Shown: positions 1-11,870 of the stretch, one piece after another
Position numbering within the stretch: the first letter of the stretch is position 1
Layout: each line of letters opens with the position of its first letter
Assembly (NCBI GenBank): GCA_946406115.1
Contig: OX291550.1
Coordinates: 2,408,803-2,472,802, forward strand
Direction of reading: 5' to 3'
Source of the DNA: Apoda limacodes
Lineage: Eukaryota; Arthropoda; Insecta; Lepidoptera; Limacodidae
Length of the DNA: 64,000 nucleotides
Translations under genes and position numbers: made by a program
Notes under the pieces: model-generated
The model's input: the letters and a program-made list of their open reading frames with translations, nothing else
Databases searched by the model: none
Told to the model about the DNA's origin: nothing

Positions 1-9
1 ATTGGTCTA

Positions 10-204
10 TATGTAGCCAGAGATAAGTATGTGTATGTATGTAGCCAGAGGTAAGTATGTGTATGTATGTAGCCAGAGGAAACTATGTGTATGTATGTAG
101 CCAGAGGTTAGTCTGTGAATGTAGCCAGAGGCAAGTATATGTATGTAGCCAGAGGTAAGTATGTATATGAAGCCAGAGGTAGATAAGTATGTGGATGTAG
201 CCAA
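10..204. repeat. Minisatellite with TGTAGCCAGAGG core
   Basis: About eight imperfect units of roughly 20-30 bp share the core TGTAGCCAGAGG followed by a variable (G)TAAGTATGTGTATG spacer. Unit length varies because the TATG part expands and contracts. An open frame on the minus strand is only a product of the repeat. Confidence 0.85.
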
Positions 205-1640
205 TAGACGTAAATAATTTTTTTTTTAAACGAAATAATCTTTAAGAACGAGTCCTTAGTAAAAAAGCTGAAAGTTGAAAATGATTGGTTATATTTTAAA
301 CAGAGCCCGTGCTTTTCGTTATTTGTATTCTTTATTAAAATTTTTATGTTTGTACATTTGGTGATGAATTTATTATATCATAAAGTTTAATTTGTACCCA
401 TCAACATACACATATATAAAGGAGGTGTGCTCGTATGAATCACCTTAATATTTTGATTTGCAAATTGATATTATTTGGTTAACGCAACATATGTCTAACG
501 TTCATCTATTCGTCGGTTACTGTTCTTTTTACAACGCTTATATTGGTTTGGGTCAATTCTTGCTTACGTAATTTCGAGTAAATCCCGACTCGCTAGAACG
601 CACAAATTTTTAGGGAAGTTCAGAACTTGGTGACAATGCAATAATCAAGACTAAACAGTATATGAAATAAAAAAAATATAGAAACACTAGCTTTAAAAAT
701 GTACTAAAAAGTAGAAAATAACCCCTTATACAAAACGGAGCAAAAAAGCGTTGGCACTTTTTAACTATAATGTAGCAATGATACAAAAAAGAAAACCAAA
801 TTTAGCACAGGCAAAAGCTACTTATGTATAAAAAAGAAAGTACAGGTTGACAAAAAAACAATATGATACAATTAAATAAGACAGTCCTATTATTAAAATA
901 ATAGCAAAAAAGACCAAGGTGCAATCAATGAGGATGCAATCCAATGGCAAGTGACTGCAGATAAAATAAAAAACAATAATAAGACGAGTCTTTCATAAAA
1001 AAAACGTATCTCCTGACACGCCAACTACTACCAATGCCATGGGTACTGGGTACACGTCAAGGTAACTCAACGTTCCAACGACTAACAATAGAGTTTAAAT
1101 TATTTGTTTTTAATTACTTGATTGTGAACTATTTACGTAAATATATTTATTGAAACCAATGAGGTTCATCTTGTTTATTTAGAATGCAACTGTAAAGTTA
1201 CTTGATAATCATAACCACTGCCATAACAACTTGAATTATCAACATTAGATCTGTGAAATACTAATGATTCAATTTAATTTGTTTTATTTGTTTATTCCCT
1301 TGGAATTGCGAACTAGTTTCTTTATTTAGTAAAGTATTAGAAATTTAAAAAAAATAACAAAAATATTAGCAGGAAATAACATATTTCTACAAAGAACCTG
1401 TAGTAACAACTTGTATATGTTTGCACCGAGGCGCGAGGTCGTAACGTAACGTTATGTTCGAATGGCTTGTTTGTCATAAACTATATTACTTTAAGATACT
1501 TTATTCACACTTGTGGATGCGTCGACGTCTGTCTGCCTCACGTCGGCTCCGGTAATGACCACAACAAGTAATCCTTGACTTCGATCACAATTATCTGGAC
1601 ACTTTGCATCAGAACTTGACACGGTTGCGGCTCCGTCGTG
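205..1640. other. AT-rich intergenic or intronic DNA, nothing recognised
   Basis: Long A/T runs with no ORF of note and no clear repeat. From about 1420 the composition becomes more GC-rich, leading into the TATA-like site at 1655. Confidence 0.5.
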
Positions 1641-1654
1641 TTTATCACCGCGTC

Positions 1655-1662
1655 TATATAAG
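1655..1662 (+). promoter_or_regulatory. Candidate TATA box (TATATAAG)
   Basis: A perfect TATATAAG lies in a local GC-richer island (about 1420-1700) inside AT-rich DNA, the usual look of a core promoter or of an LTR promoter. No ORF or clear initiator follows within a few hundred bases, so it may belong to a noncoding first exon or a solo LTR. Sequence motif only. Confidence 0.25.
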
Positions 1663-1888
1663 TCGACTGCAAAGGCTGCAGATCTGTTTAATGAGTAGTC
1701 AATTATATGAGGAGCTGTAATTACTATTTCTTGCTGAACTTGGCTTGATTATGATTGTTTGTATAAATTGATATCTAGTGTTATTGACGAGAACCTCATG
1801 AGTTCCGTACGTGACACCTTATCGGATGAATAGGTTTTGGATTGCTTAAGCATGATAAGATTACAGTTGGCTTTAGATGAATAATATA

Positions 1889-2462
1889 CACACCGGCAAA
1901 ATTAGCGGAACAGAAAAAAAAATGAGACTATGAGATAATAACGCATATATTTGACGAAAATGTAATTTTTTGGGGGGTGGCATTCTGGATATAACCCTTC
2001 TTTTTAGCAAGTCCCAGACATGCTCTATCGGATTCATATCGGGGGAATTTGCTGGCCACTGCATCACCGGTATACCTACGTGGCTCAGATATGCCTGTAC
2101 CGATTGTGCACTATGGCATTATCTTGCATTAGAATAAAGTCGTCACCAATAAATGGGGCAAATGGTACAACATGTTCTTCTAAAATGTCTCTGATGTATC
2201 GATCTGCTGTCATTGTCCCTCCTGTGACTATCACTAACTCCGTGCGAGCTCCCAAACATATCCCTCCCCAAACCATAATCGAGCCGCCACCATAAGCCAC
2301 TGTGTGTTCAAAATTAGACTGTATGTGGCGTTCTCCTTTGCGTCTCCATATTCGCTGTCTCCCATCGATCTGTTTTAAAAGAACTCTGCACTCATCAGTA
2401 AAGAGAACCTGCTGCCATTCGTTCAAATCCTTTTTTTGTGTTCCGCTAATTGTGCCAGTGTG
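1889..2462 (-). mobile_element. Internally deleted Tc1-like transposon with TIRs and TA target duplication
   Basis: Terminal inverted repeats of about 31 bp are visible: the plus strand at 1889 begins CACACCGGCAAAATTAGCGG and the minus strand at 2462 begins CACACTGGCACAATTAGCGG. Both run on into GAACA and an A-run. Each end is flanked by TA (1887-1888 and 2463-2464), the target duplication of the Tc1/mariner superfamily. The element is only 574 bp. On the minus strand the left TIR runs almost directly into the catalytic part of a transposase, so the whole N-terminal DNA-binding half has been deleted. It is a non-autonomous derivative that keeps coding DNA instead of only ends. Confidence 0.85.
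1900..2430 (-). pseudogene. Tc1-type DDE transposase, catalytic half only, frameshifted
   Basis: Read on the minus strand, the fragment begins at DLNEWQQVLFTDECR, whose D is the first catalytic Asp of the Tc1 DD34E triad. GGGSIMVWGGI follows, then MQDNA (second Asp), where the frame is lost. In another frame comes QWPANSPDMNPIEHVWD, whose E is the third catalytic residue, so all three catalytic positions are still present in the DNA. The paired helix-turn-helix DNA-binding region normally found in the first 120 or so residues is absent, and a frameshift separates the second Asp from the Glu. The protein cannot be made as one chain. Family assignment is firm because of the TPxxxNPIEHxWD-type signature together with the TIRs and TA duplication. 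Confidence 0.85.
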
Positions 2463-2692
2463 TATATCATTATCATTATCAATAAAGCTAGCTGTACGAG
2501 ATGCGCTGACACAAACAGTTGTCCTTTTTCTGTGTCCGGTCATTTACAGTTTACGCACACAATATATGAACAAGTAGTCAACATCTAGAGTATTATTGTG
2601 ATTTTTACTATAACAAAAGTTTTTTACTATATCACTGTTAGCGTATGTTTTGTTTTTTACATGTATCTAATTATTGTTTTCCACTTTTACAG

Positions 2693-2933
2693 ATTTGTCA
2701 AGCCAGACGAAGTAGCAAAGTTGTGGGGCCAAATGAAAGGCAACGACAACATGACGTTCGAAAAGTTCAGCAGAGCCATGAGGTACCACTACAAGCAGGA
2801 AGTGTTACTGTCGGTGCCGACCGCCCGGCTAGTGTACCAGTTTGGACCCAAAGGACCAAACTATACCACAGATAACCCTAACTTCGAAGTTAAAACCGAA
2901 CTGGATATGTCACCGTGTCGGATCACTTCGTAG
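2693..2933 (+). CDS. Terminal coding exon of an ETS-domain transcription factor (ESE/ELF3-like)
   Basis: An acceptor (polypyrimidine tract ending in TTTTACAG at 2685-2692) opens an exon coding FVKPDEVAKLWGQMKG, then MTFEKFSRAMRYHYK and TARLVYQFGPKG. This is the C-terminal half of the ETS winged-helix domain: helix 2, recognition helix 3 with the invariant R-x-x-R-Y, and the closing LVYxFG strand. About 30 residues follow the domain before TAG at 2931. The FV-AK-WGQ-K-N-MT-EK pattern is closest to the ESE (ELF3/EHF) group as I know it, but the N-terminal half is outside the window, so the subfamily is an inference. His in RYHY replaces the usual Tyr. The first base (2693) completes a split codon. 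It would act as a nuclear sequence-specific DNA-binding protein recognising GGAA cores. It is the clearest host gene fragment here. Confidence 0.85.
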
Positions 2934-3100
2934 TTATAATGTTATGTGATAGGTAAAAGCATTCATTGTTGAAACATAGACGCTCTCCGTGGGGTTAAGA
3001 TAATTGAAGAACGTAATAAAGTGATACGTTATATTAGGATAGAAGCGCTCTTGGAAGAATTTAAAACTTTATATTGTTTGATGCACGGATAGAAAATATT
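2934..3100 (+). other. 3' UTR of the ETS gene with candidate poly(A) signal
   Basis: The sequence after the TAG is AT-rich and non-coding. The first canonical AATAAA after the stop is at 3015-3020. The UTR could run further, since more A/T-rich signals follow. Confidence 0.4.
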
Positions 3101-3152
3101 TGTGTTGAATACATTTCAAATAACTAAAGAACAATCAAACAAAACTATATTG

Positions 3153-3208
3153 TGAAAGTCCCATCGCAAGCGTATAACTATGAAAGTCCCATCGCAAGCG
3201 TATAACTA
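3153..3208. repeat. Perfect 28-bp tandem duplication
   Basis: Two identical copies of a 28-bp unit starting TGAAAGTCCCATCGCAAGCG lie head to tail at 3153-3180 and 3181-3208. Confidence 0.9.
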
Positions 3209-6200
3209 TGAAAACAGCTTACGAATAGGAGTTCGATAAGTTTAAGTCATACACATTATAATAAACATAACATATAATTAATTAATTACATATATAATTT
3301 AGAGGACAAAATCCAAGAGCGCAATTTGTCAAGTCAAAAGAAATGTACGTAATTAAATGGTTATTGATATTGATAGATAGTTTTTTTCGGAGATGTTAAG
3401 ATTGTAACTAGAGGGAATAGAGTGAAAGTTCGGTTTGGAGAGTTCCAATGGTTGTATTAATGTGTGTTGAAATAATTGTTGGCTAGAGGTTGCCCGTCAA
3501 TTATTAAATGTGTTTAAATGTAGGTAAGTACAGGTTGTCCATTTCTTTTCTCAATGGCTCAATCCGAATGAGTGTTTTATTCTTTGATGAGATTTTGTGT
3601 ACAAGGATTTTCGAAAGGTGTGTAAAAGTTACCCACATTAGGGAAGTATTTTTTGATGACTCGATTGTTACCATTTTTGTAAATTTGAATATGAATAAGT
3701 GATATAAATGAACAAGTTATGTTGAACATTCCATTTTTGATCGTAAACTTAGGTTATTTTCCGAATTAAGTATTGTAGGCTAGTTATGATGCCATAAATA
3801 AATAACTTAAGTTAACTTAAACTGTGTACTTAATCATTATTTCATTTAATTTAATGATGTCCATTCATTATTCCATCACAAATGTCACCGGTATTTATAA
3901 AGTTAAAGAAAACTTGTAAGTTAATTATTAGTTGTTATATTTCTTATCTCAGTGGTATTTTATTTAATAATATGAACTGTTGGCGCATTAATGCAATCAA
4001 AAATGACAAAAAAGAGATCTGTAGGCCAAAGATTAGGTTTGAAAAAAGTTTTTATTTTAAGATTTGTCTGAATGAAAACATTATCTCTATTATTTACTTT
4101 AGTATAATAGTTATATTTTAAGAGCACGACTCTCGGGGATGCTGTGATGTAAGATAAACAATACGTTTTGTTGTAAATACAATATTTTTTGTGTTAATTA
4201 CATTAATATTTCTTGATTTACTCGTTTGTTAAACAGACTAATTATTTGTAATTTTGTGTATACAAGTATGTTTCCTATATTTGTGCTCAAATTTGAAAAT
4301 TGCATTTTTTATGTTTTAAATGTTTATAAACTACCACAAGTACAACAGATTGTGTCTTATACAACGATTTAATATTTATGTAGATATATTTAAAATTATA
4401 AATAATTACAAACATAATACTTTAGACATAACTTTATAATAAAACATAATAATTAGACATGTTATAATTTACGTTTAATTTAATATAAAATTTATAATAT
4501 TGACAGAGACAAGAGGATGATAAAAGTCGTATAAGTTTTTGTGATCCGGAAATTTTTATTTAAATTTCTCTAAATAAATCAGTAAAAAGAAGTTTAAACG
4601 TGTCAACAATTCAAAACTTCCGAGAAATTAAATAGTTTAAGTCCTTTAAGGGGGTGATATACGTTAGGGCGCAGTTCTGCAAATTGTAAATCATTTGAAT
4701 AAATGAGAAAAACATCTTTCCTACTGTTGTCACTGTCAGAGAGTAAGTCCGCTCGTCACGCTGCCCTTTTGTCGCGTGCAGTAGCTTATTTAGTGACTTT
4801 TATTTATTAAACCTTTTGTTTAAAAACAAAAACTACAGTTTTGGTCCAACATTTGTGCCAATTTTTTAAGCGTATATTACATTCGGTGAAATAAAAGTCA
4901 ATTAAATCATTAGAAATAGTATACAAAAAGACGGAAAGTTTCAACACGTAATTTTTGTAATGATGTATATTGTGTAATTATTTTTTGGTGTATTTTCATA
5001 TTCATCAGGATATAGCATAATATTACGGAATAAAGCATTCTGACCTAGGTTACCCTCTTAAGGTTATATGAAGCTAAAAGGATTGAAATTACCTTAAAAT
5101 AGAAAATATCCTAAGGTAATTTTTCCTTTTATTTTTTTATCAGTCGAGGTTTTTTACACTCTTTTTTTATGTTTTGTTAACGTATATGTCCGACATGAGT
5201 GAGTGGGACAACAAGGAATTATTGTTTTCCTTCTGATGCATTGCGATTTTATAAAACAAAGTTGTTTATTTTAAGGCTAAACCTGTTTTTTTTTTAATTA
5301 AATTTACTACATTTTTATTAATCAAGTTAAAGATTCATTGGATATTAAGGAAGTAGTTCGCTATGACGCGCACTGCTACGATGTCAATCATGTTATCGGT
5401 TAATTAATTATTTTCTAGAATTGTGTTAATTTTCTGATCTTCTGATCTGCCATGAAATTCCCTCACACATTAATTTTAATAATATTAAGGAACATTATGA
5501 AAAAAAAAACAAAATTGCGAAGTTCACTAATATAATGTATAACGAGCATGTTGGTTGACGAGTTTATTTTTAATTGAAATGCTATAGAAATTTTTACTTT
5601 ACAACATGTAGACATCTTTAGATACTAGGTATCACAAATGAACGGTTTTGATTTTGATTTGGTTTTTTTTTAAATATTTATAACATACATATAAGAACCA
5701 CAGTAAGCCACATACACACAGCATGTGCAATAATGCATAATAATTTACTGCAGTCGCAATGCATGTGCAATTATATTTTTCAAATGTTATATATTAGTTT
5801 TTACTATTTTTATTGTAGTTACAGTATATTTTATATGTTTAAGAGATTATTTTTAGGTTACACAATGTAACACACTTACGTGCAATCTGACAGTTAAATA
5901 TTATTTTTGTTTCGAATAAACTAAAACAGAGATATATTATAAGAATTATCAATGTTCAATTTGTTTGATTTTGTCATCTTCCCTTTTCTGATAAAATTTT
6001 TAGCAGTGTGTCCTCAAAAGGATAGCGGACCGGGTGACCACAATTCCTGTCGTAGGTAACGGAAAAGCCATTAAAATACTTTCATTTTATTTACATTTGG
6101 TAATAAGTAATGTTATTACTACTTTTTAACTTTTTGCCTTAAAAAATGTTTCTGTTTTTACCAGTAAGGCAGCAAACATGCTTACGGTCGACCTAATGGT

Positions 6201-6639
6201 AAGCGGTCACGTCACCGCAGACTATAGTTATTTATTTGATGTCAAATTTAAAACAGAATTCAAATTGAATATCGAAAGCAATTCTATTGCCCTAACTAAA
6301 TCTTTTTTGGCAACATCTAGGTATACATAACAAATCGAATCAGCAGGAAACCTTCTAATCGTCAAAAACGTCCTAGGACCTTAAATTTTGACTGGCTGGC
6401 TCATCAACGCCGAACTGACACCGCAGTAACCAACTTGATTATGAGAAAGAATATCAGAAAGGTTAGCGTAGATAAAGAAATAAAACTTATTTATTCGTAT
6501 GCAAATTATTCATAATATTCTAAAAAGAAAGAAAAAACATGTGAAGAAAAGTATTTTTTGAGTAAAATTCTTGAAACTGCTCTTTAACATAGTCGTCTTC
6601 TTACTCTATAGAAAGAGATTTAGTTGTGATTGGTTTTTA
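3209..6639. other. AT-rich non-coding DNA with a small LINE tail
   Basis: No supportable gene. ORFs such as 3508-3702 and 3882-4121 are low-complexity, without a domain or codon pattern. The only recognised repeat is a LINE-B 3' tail at 6160-6228. Confidence 0.5.
6160..6228 (-). mobile_element. LINE-B 3'-tail fragment (diverged)
   Basis: Matches, with several changes, the minus strand of the LINE-B 3' terminus: 'accagtaaggcagcaaac' followed by a relative of 'cctgatggtaagcggtcac'. It is extremely 5'-truncated and old. Confidence 0.7.
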
Positions 6640-6990
6640 TTCGCTATTAGCCATGGCAAAGGTTTTCTGTGTGTTCATGTGTAAGCCACACTAACTGCTT
6701 TTTCTTCAAGCGCGGTCAGCATGTGTTCTAGATCCTCATATTTTTCGGCACAATATCGTCTGCGAGGCGTAAGTTGGTTTGGTATATTAAATGGCTCTTC
6801 TTTACGCTCTATCTTGACGACTGCTTTACTTTCTTATATATTTCCTGAAGAACGTCTATGTATTTGTTCTTTGCTCCTTGCAATCTCAATGCAAGCCACA
6901 ATGGCTCATGTCGTATGAAATCGAATGCCTTAGAGTAATCTACAACAGCGATGTAGAATTTCTTCTTATATTCAGTTATTTTAATGGGAT
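6640..6990 (-). pseudogene. Decayed RTE-type reverse transcriptase fragment
   Basis: The minus strand shows VVDYSKAFDFIRHEPLW and then ALRLQGAKNKYIDVLQEIY. This is the RTE-clade RT block around the first catalytic Asp (xxDYxKAFDxVxHxxLW) and the following helix. Further along, in a shifted frame, comes CGLHMNTQKT, the GLxMNxxKT block that follows the FADD motif. The FADD block itself is missing between them, and several stops interrupt the frames. It is a non-functional relic. Confidence 0.65.
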
Positions 6991-7867
6991 AACTTACTTT
7001 TTATTATTTCCTTTAGTGACCAATATCGTGACCAACAGTAGGGTATTTTATTTCCTTTTCTGCAGTATGGATATCCTGTATATATTTTTGCTGTTTATCT
7101 GTATTATTATTTGTCCAAGATACACGTGTTCCTTAACATATTCTATTTCGTGTTTGTCCCAGTCAATTTTTGTATCGATCCTGTTCTTCCTAATCTTTAC
7201 TTTCTTCTGCTAGTTAATCGATATTTTTTACACCTTATCGGAGTCCTCTCAAACAAATATTTGAATCAAACGCTTAAAACTTGAATTATTTTTAATTGAA
7301 CTTATGACTCCTAATTTAAGAATTCATATTTAATTAAAGAACCCTGCAATCGGGGAGAAGGCTATGGTTCTGCTTCCATTTAAGTCGACTTACCGATGCG
7401 AGACTGGCTTTTTAGTTAAGTCGACTAACCGATGCAAGACTGGCTTTTTAGCTTACGATTATACTTATACAAGATCAGGAATATTTGGATGTGGCTTCAG
7501 ATCTTCGTATGCAATTATTATTAACATCAAACCCAGTGTCATAATAAGAAAATATGTGATTTTTTTATTCCTTACACGGGTACAGGCAGAGAACAGGGAG
7601 TGTCACAATTTTTGTATTTTTTAGTGTTACACTGGTAATCCTAAAGTCTTATATCAATATTTATGGTAGTTTTATTCGCAACCACCGTTTGCACAAAAAT
7701 TCAATAGATGTCACTAAAAATACGTTTTTACAAATACTTGAAAATTGTTATTTTAAAATAATATTTCTTGTCAAGTAAAACCTTAATTCTGTCCATTGTT
7801 CCATGTGTGTCATTAATTCAAGTATAATTCAAAGAAATATAAAATTATAAAACAGCTTTGTTCTTCT
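6991..7867. other. AT-rich DNA with a 36-bp direct repeat
   Basis: No supportable gene. A 36-bp unit beginning AAGTCGACTTACCGATGCGA occurs twice in tandem at 7382-7417 and 7418-7453 with few differences. The rest is unremarkable. Confidence 0.5.
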
Positions 7868-9795
7868 TACACAGATGTCACCTGCCGCTCCTGTATCCAC
7901 TATTTACTAAATGCGCCTCTATACGTTCTAACAAAGAGGTTGCATGCTACTCCTTTATCCACTATTTACTGAATGCGCCTCTTTACGTTCAAACACAGAT
8001 GTTGCATACCGCTCCTTTCTTCACTATTTACTAAATGCACCTTTATACGTTCTAACAGAGAGGTTGCTTGCCACTCTTATATCCACTATTTACTAAATGC
8101 GCCTCTATACGTTCTAATACAAGGGTTGCATGTTACTCCTATATCCATTATTTGCTAAATGCGCCTCTATACGTTCAAACGCGGAGGTTGCATGCAGCTC
8201 CTATATTCACTATTTACTAAATGCGCCTTTATACGGTCTAATAGAGAGTTTGCATGCCACTCTTATATCAACTTTTTACTAAATGCGCCTCTATACGTTC
8301 TAACACAGAGGTTGCCTGCCGCTCTTACATCCACGATTTACTTAATGCGCCTCTTTACGTTCTAGCACTGAGGTTGCATGTCGCTCCTATATTCACTATT
8401 TACTAAATGCGCCTCTATACGTTCTAACAAAGAGGTTGCATGCTACTCCTTTATCCACTATTTACTGAATGCGCCTCTTTACGTTCAAACACAGATGTTG
8501 CATACCGCTCCTTTCTTCACTATTTACTAAATGCACCTTTATACGTTCTAACAGAGAGGTTGCTTGCCACTCTTATATCCACTATTTACTAAATGCGCCT
8601 CTATACGTTCTAATACAAGGGTTGCATGTTACTCCTATATCCATTATTTGCTAAATGCGCCTCTATACGTTCAAACGCGGAGGTTGCATGCAGCTCCTAT
8701 ATTCACTATTTACTAAATGCGCCTTTATACGGTCTAATAGAGAGTTTGCATGCCACTCTTATATCAACTTTTTACTAAATGCGCCTCTATACGTTCTAAC
8801 ACAGAGGTTGCCTGCCGCTCTTACATCCACGATTTACTTAATGCGCCTCTTTACGTTCTAGCACTGAGGTTGCATGTCGCTCCTATATTCACTATTTACT
8901 AAATGCGCCTCTATACGTTCTAACAAAGAGGTTGCATGCTACTCCTTTATCCACTATTTACTGAATGCGCCTCTTTACGTTCAAACACAGATGTTGCATA
9001 CCGCTCCTTTCTTCACTATTTACTAAATGCACCTTTATACGTTCTAACAGAGAGGTTGCTTGCCACTCTTATATCCACTATTTACTAAATGCGCCTCTAT
9101 ACGTTCTAATACAAGGGTTGCATGTTACTCCTATATCCACTATTTGCTAAATGCGCCTCTATACGTTCAAACGCGGAGGTTGCATGCAGCTCCTATATTC
9201 ACTATTTACTAAATGCGCCTTTATACGGTCTAATAGAGAGTTTGCATGCCACTCTTATATCAACTATTTACTAAATGCGCCTCTATACGTTCTAACACAG
9301 AGGTTGCCTGCCGCTCTTACATCCACGATTTACTTAATGCGCCTCTTTACGTTCTAGCACTGAGGTTGCATGTCGCTCCTATATTCACTATTTACTAAAT
9401 GCGCCTCTATATGTTCTAACAGAGCGGTTGCATGCCGCTCTTGTATCCACTATTTACTAAATGCACCTTTATACGTTCTAACAGAGCGGTTGCATGCCGC
9501 TCTTGTATCCACTATTTACTAAATGCGCCTCTATACGTTCTAACACAGAGGTTGCCTGCCGCTCTTACATCCACGATTTACTTAATGCGCCTCTTTACGT
9601 TCTAGCACTGAGGTTGCATGTCGCTCCTATATTCACTATTTATTAAATGCGCCTCTATATGTTCTAACAGAGCGGTTGCATGCCGCTCTTGTATCCACTA
9701 TTTACTAAATGCACCTTTATACGTTCTAACAGAGCGGTTGCATGCCGCTCTTGTATCCACTATTTACTAAATGCGCCTCTATACGTTCTCATTCA
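7868..9795. repeat. 62-bp satellite in a higher-order array (8-mer of 496 bp, then 4-mer of 248 bp)
   Basis: About 31 monomers of 62 bp, each containing AATGCGCCTCTATACGTTCT, fill this segment. The monomers differ from one another, but the series repeats every 496 bp (eight monomers). Identical landmarks recur at 7973, 8469 and 8965, and again at 8159, 8655 and 9151, almost without change. From about 9401 the period becomes 248 bp (four monomers; landmarks at 9401 and 9649). This is higher-order structure made by unequal exchange of multi-monomer blocks. In the 9.4-9.8 kb monomers the centre reads AGAGCGGTTGCATGCCGCTCT minus one base, a 7-bp stem (AGAGCGG/CCGCTCT) with a 7-nt loop. Short ORFs across it arise from the repeat: 62 is not a multiple of 3. 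Confidence 0.95.
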
Positions 9796-9949
9796 GAGAC
9801 GCCGCGGAACGAACTCTTGTTAAACTTCCGATAATAGAAAAGTATACTATTAATAATTTAGCAAATGTTTGTGGAAATATTTAAAGCTTAAGAAACCAAT
9901 AAATGTATAATGGTTTACTTATGTTATGAAGTAAAGTAGTTTAATGTAG

Positions 9950-10245
9950 GTTAATCGGCGGTATCCTAATGGTCTCGAAGTTTGCTTATCGTTTTTAGGG
10001 GTGGGCGTTCGAGTTTCGGCGTGCTTTCCTAATTTCTCAGGTAGGTACATTGTTTGTTCTCCCTACTGGCTTAGTATAGTGCAGGAAAGGGAAAATGAAG
10101 AAGGAAAACATCGTGAGGATAATTGCTTACATCGAAAAGACTTACCTATATTCACACTGAGCCTGTGTGTTGTACTATAACCAAAACGCCTTCGCCTATG
10201 GTAAGGGTAGGCCGTGCCCCAACAGTGGGAATGCATGTAGGCTGA
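9950..10245 (+). mobile_element. Lepidopteran tRNA-derived SINE
   Basis: The head (from about 9955) holds a degenerate A-box-like 'ggcggtatcctaatggt' and a clear B box (GCGTTCGAGTTTC). The body has 'gaaaacatcgtgaggat', a block found in many lepidopteran SINEs. The tail is GTGCCCCAACAGTGGGAATG followed by 'gtaggctgac', also a widespread lepidopteran LINE/SINE 3' end. The promoter boxes are diverged, so it is probably not transcribed now. Confidence 0.7.
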
Positions 10246-10746
10246 CAAAAAAGTAATTGTAAAGTTTTTTTTAAGGTAAATTTATACAAAGATATCAATC
10301 TCAATCTTTTTGTTATTTTTGTTATCAATAAATATTATTATAAGTAGAACATATATATACATCTTACTTTATTGCATTCCTATAGCCTCCCTACCAGACC
10401 AATCCTTAAACCTTTCATCGGAGATAACAAAACAGCAGATAACTTTACTGAGCGTGCCATTTACAAAGCGCGATTGAATTTCAATTAACTTTAAGTTATA
10501 GGTACTGAAGTTACAGGATAAACTAGTTATTGTTGAAGCGAATGCTCTACGGGAAACCCGTTTTGGTTATACCATGCCAATTAGGCTCCAGTAAACACCG
10601 TAATCGGAGTACGTTACATTTGAAATTACAACCGCAAAATGTGTAATCTATGTTAACGTCATCGCGTCAGGCAGGCTGCCCCTGGACATATACTATAATC
10701 TGTGGGCTGCCCGGCTCATACGCAGTAAAGAGGTTCGTATTCACGT
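10246..10746. other. Non-coding, nothing recognised
   Basis: No ORF or repeat that I can name. Confidence 0.4.
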
Positions 10747-10860
10747 AACCAAGGATGGCGACGGGCTCACCCTCTCATGTCAGGAACCAAGAATGATGAC
10801 TAGCTCACCCTGTCTTGTTAGGAACCACGGATGGCGACGAGCTCACCCTGCCTTGTTAGG
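10747..10860. repeat. 38-bp tandem triplicate
   Basis: Three imperfect 38-bp units start at 10747, 10785 and 10823. Each begins AACCA and holds the shared block GCTCACCCT and a closing T(C/T)AGG. Confidence 0.85.
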
Positions 10861-11870
10861 AATCCTACATATTTTTGATTGTTCACCATGACAATTTGAC
10901 TACAAGTATCCTTTTCTACTGCGCAATTTGTGACTTGGACAATAACGGTATGTAGTTAGGCTATAAATCTTTTTGATAGGCAGTAAGGAGTTTAAAATCT
11001 TGTGGAATTTACCTTTAAATTTTGTAGTTTCTGACCTTTCTTTCCTTTCTGACCTCAAGTTTACAAACTTGGGGAAAACTCGAGTTCCCTCGGCCCCCTG
11101 GCACCCCTGCTGATTCATACCTAGGCTTGCTATTACCTATAGGTACTGTGGCTTAGGTAAAATCAAATTCTGCCTAGTAAACATACATAAACGTTGGTGA
11201 ATCCTGGATATTTAAACCTAATTCCGAACCTATCAAATTGCATTGAATTATGTGATTGATATAAATAATTATTCCACGAAGCGTTCATTGGCGTACTATA
11301 ATATATATATATATTTATACCTAATTTTGTTTTAATTGGATATCAATATTTGTGGTATAATAATTGTTGTACATTGTTACTAGTGAGTACCAACTGTTGA
11401 TAAATACCTAGTACAACACCTACACTGCATTTCGTATACTGAACTTCTGTATAATGAGAAAACATATAACACAATAGTCCGGTCAAATTAGACCAAAAAA
11501 TAAGAGTAAAGCTACCTAAATTCCCACCAAGCTGAAAATCAGTAAGATTGTTTAAAATATGATTAAAAATAAAATTAGAAAGTTCCCCATCTTTCCCCTG
11601 TATGGAATTTTTTTATTCAAGGTCAAAGGTCAAAAAAATGAGTTTTTCGCGATTTTCACCAAAACGGTAAGTTTTATCATAAAAATACTTTAGCCAAAAA
11701 TTGTAGATCATAAAATTATCTACAAAAAATGTATCAATACTTTTTTTTCTACGAGCCACCGTTTTTGAGATATAACGATTCAAAAAGTTGTAAATATTGC
11801 AATCATCATAATATGCATGAGAACGCTACGTATATAAATCTCTATAGTTGTAATATCATCATTATCATCA
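10861..11870. other. AT-rich non-coding DNA
   Basis: No supportable gene. A 72-codon minus-strand ORF at 10900-11118 is basic but has no recognisable domain. A TCATCATCA microsatellite at about 11855-11875 belongs to the tail of the RTE that follows. Confidence 0.4.

Noticed and set aside
7973..9357. Repeated ORFs beginning MRLFTFKH and MRLYTFKRG
   Set aside because: They are readings of the 62-bp satellite. The unit length is not a multiple of three, the frames exist only because stops fall at regular places, and all reading frames look alike in composition.
10900..11118. 72-codon basic ORF on the minus strand
   Set aside because: No domain, no splice sites in useful places, and unremarkable codon use. 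Length is possible by chance.
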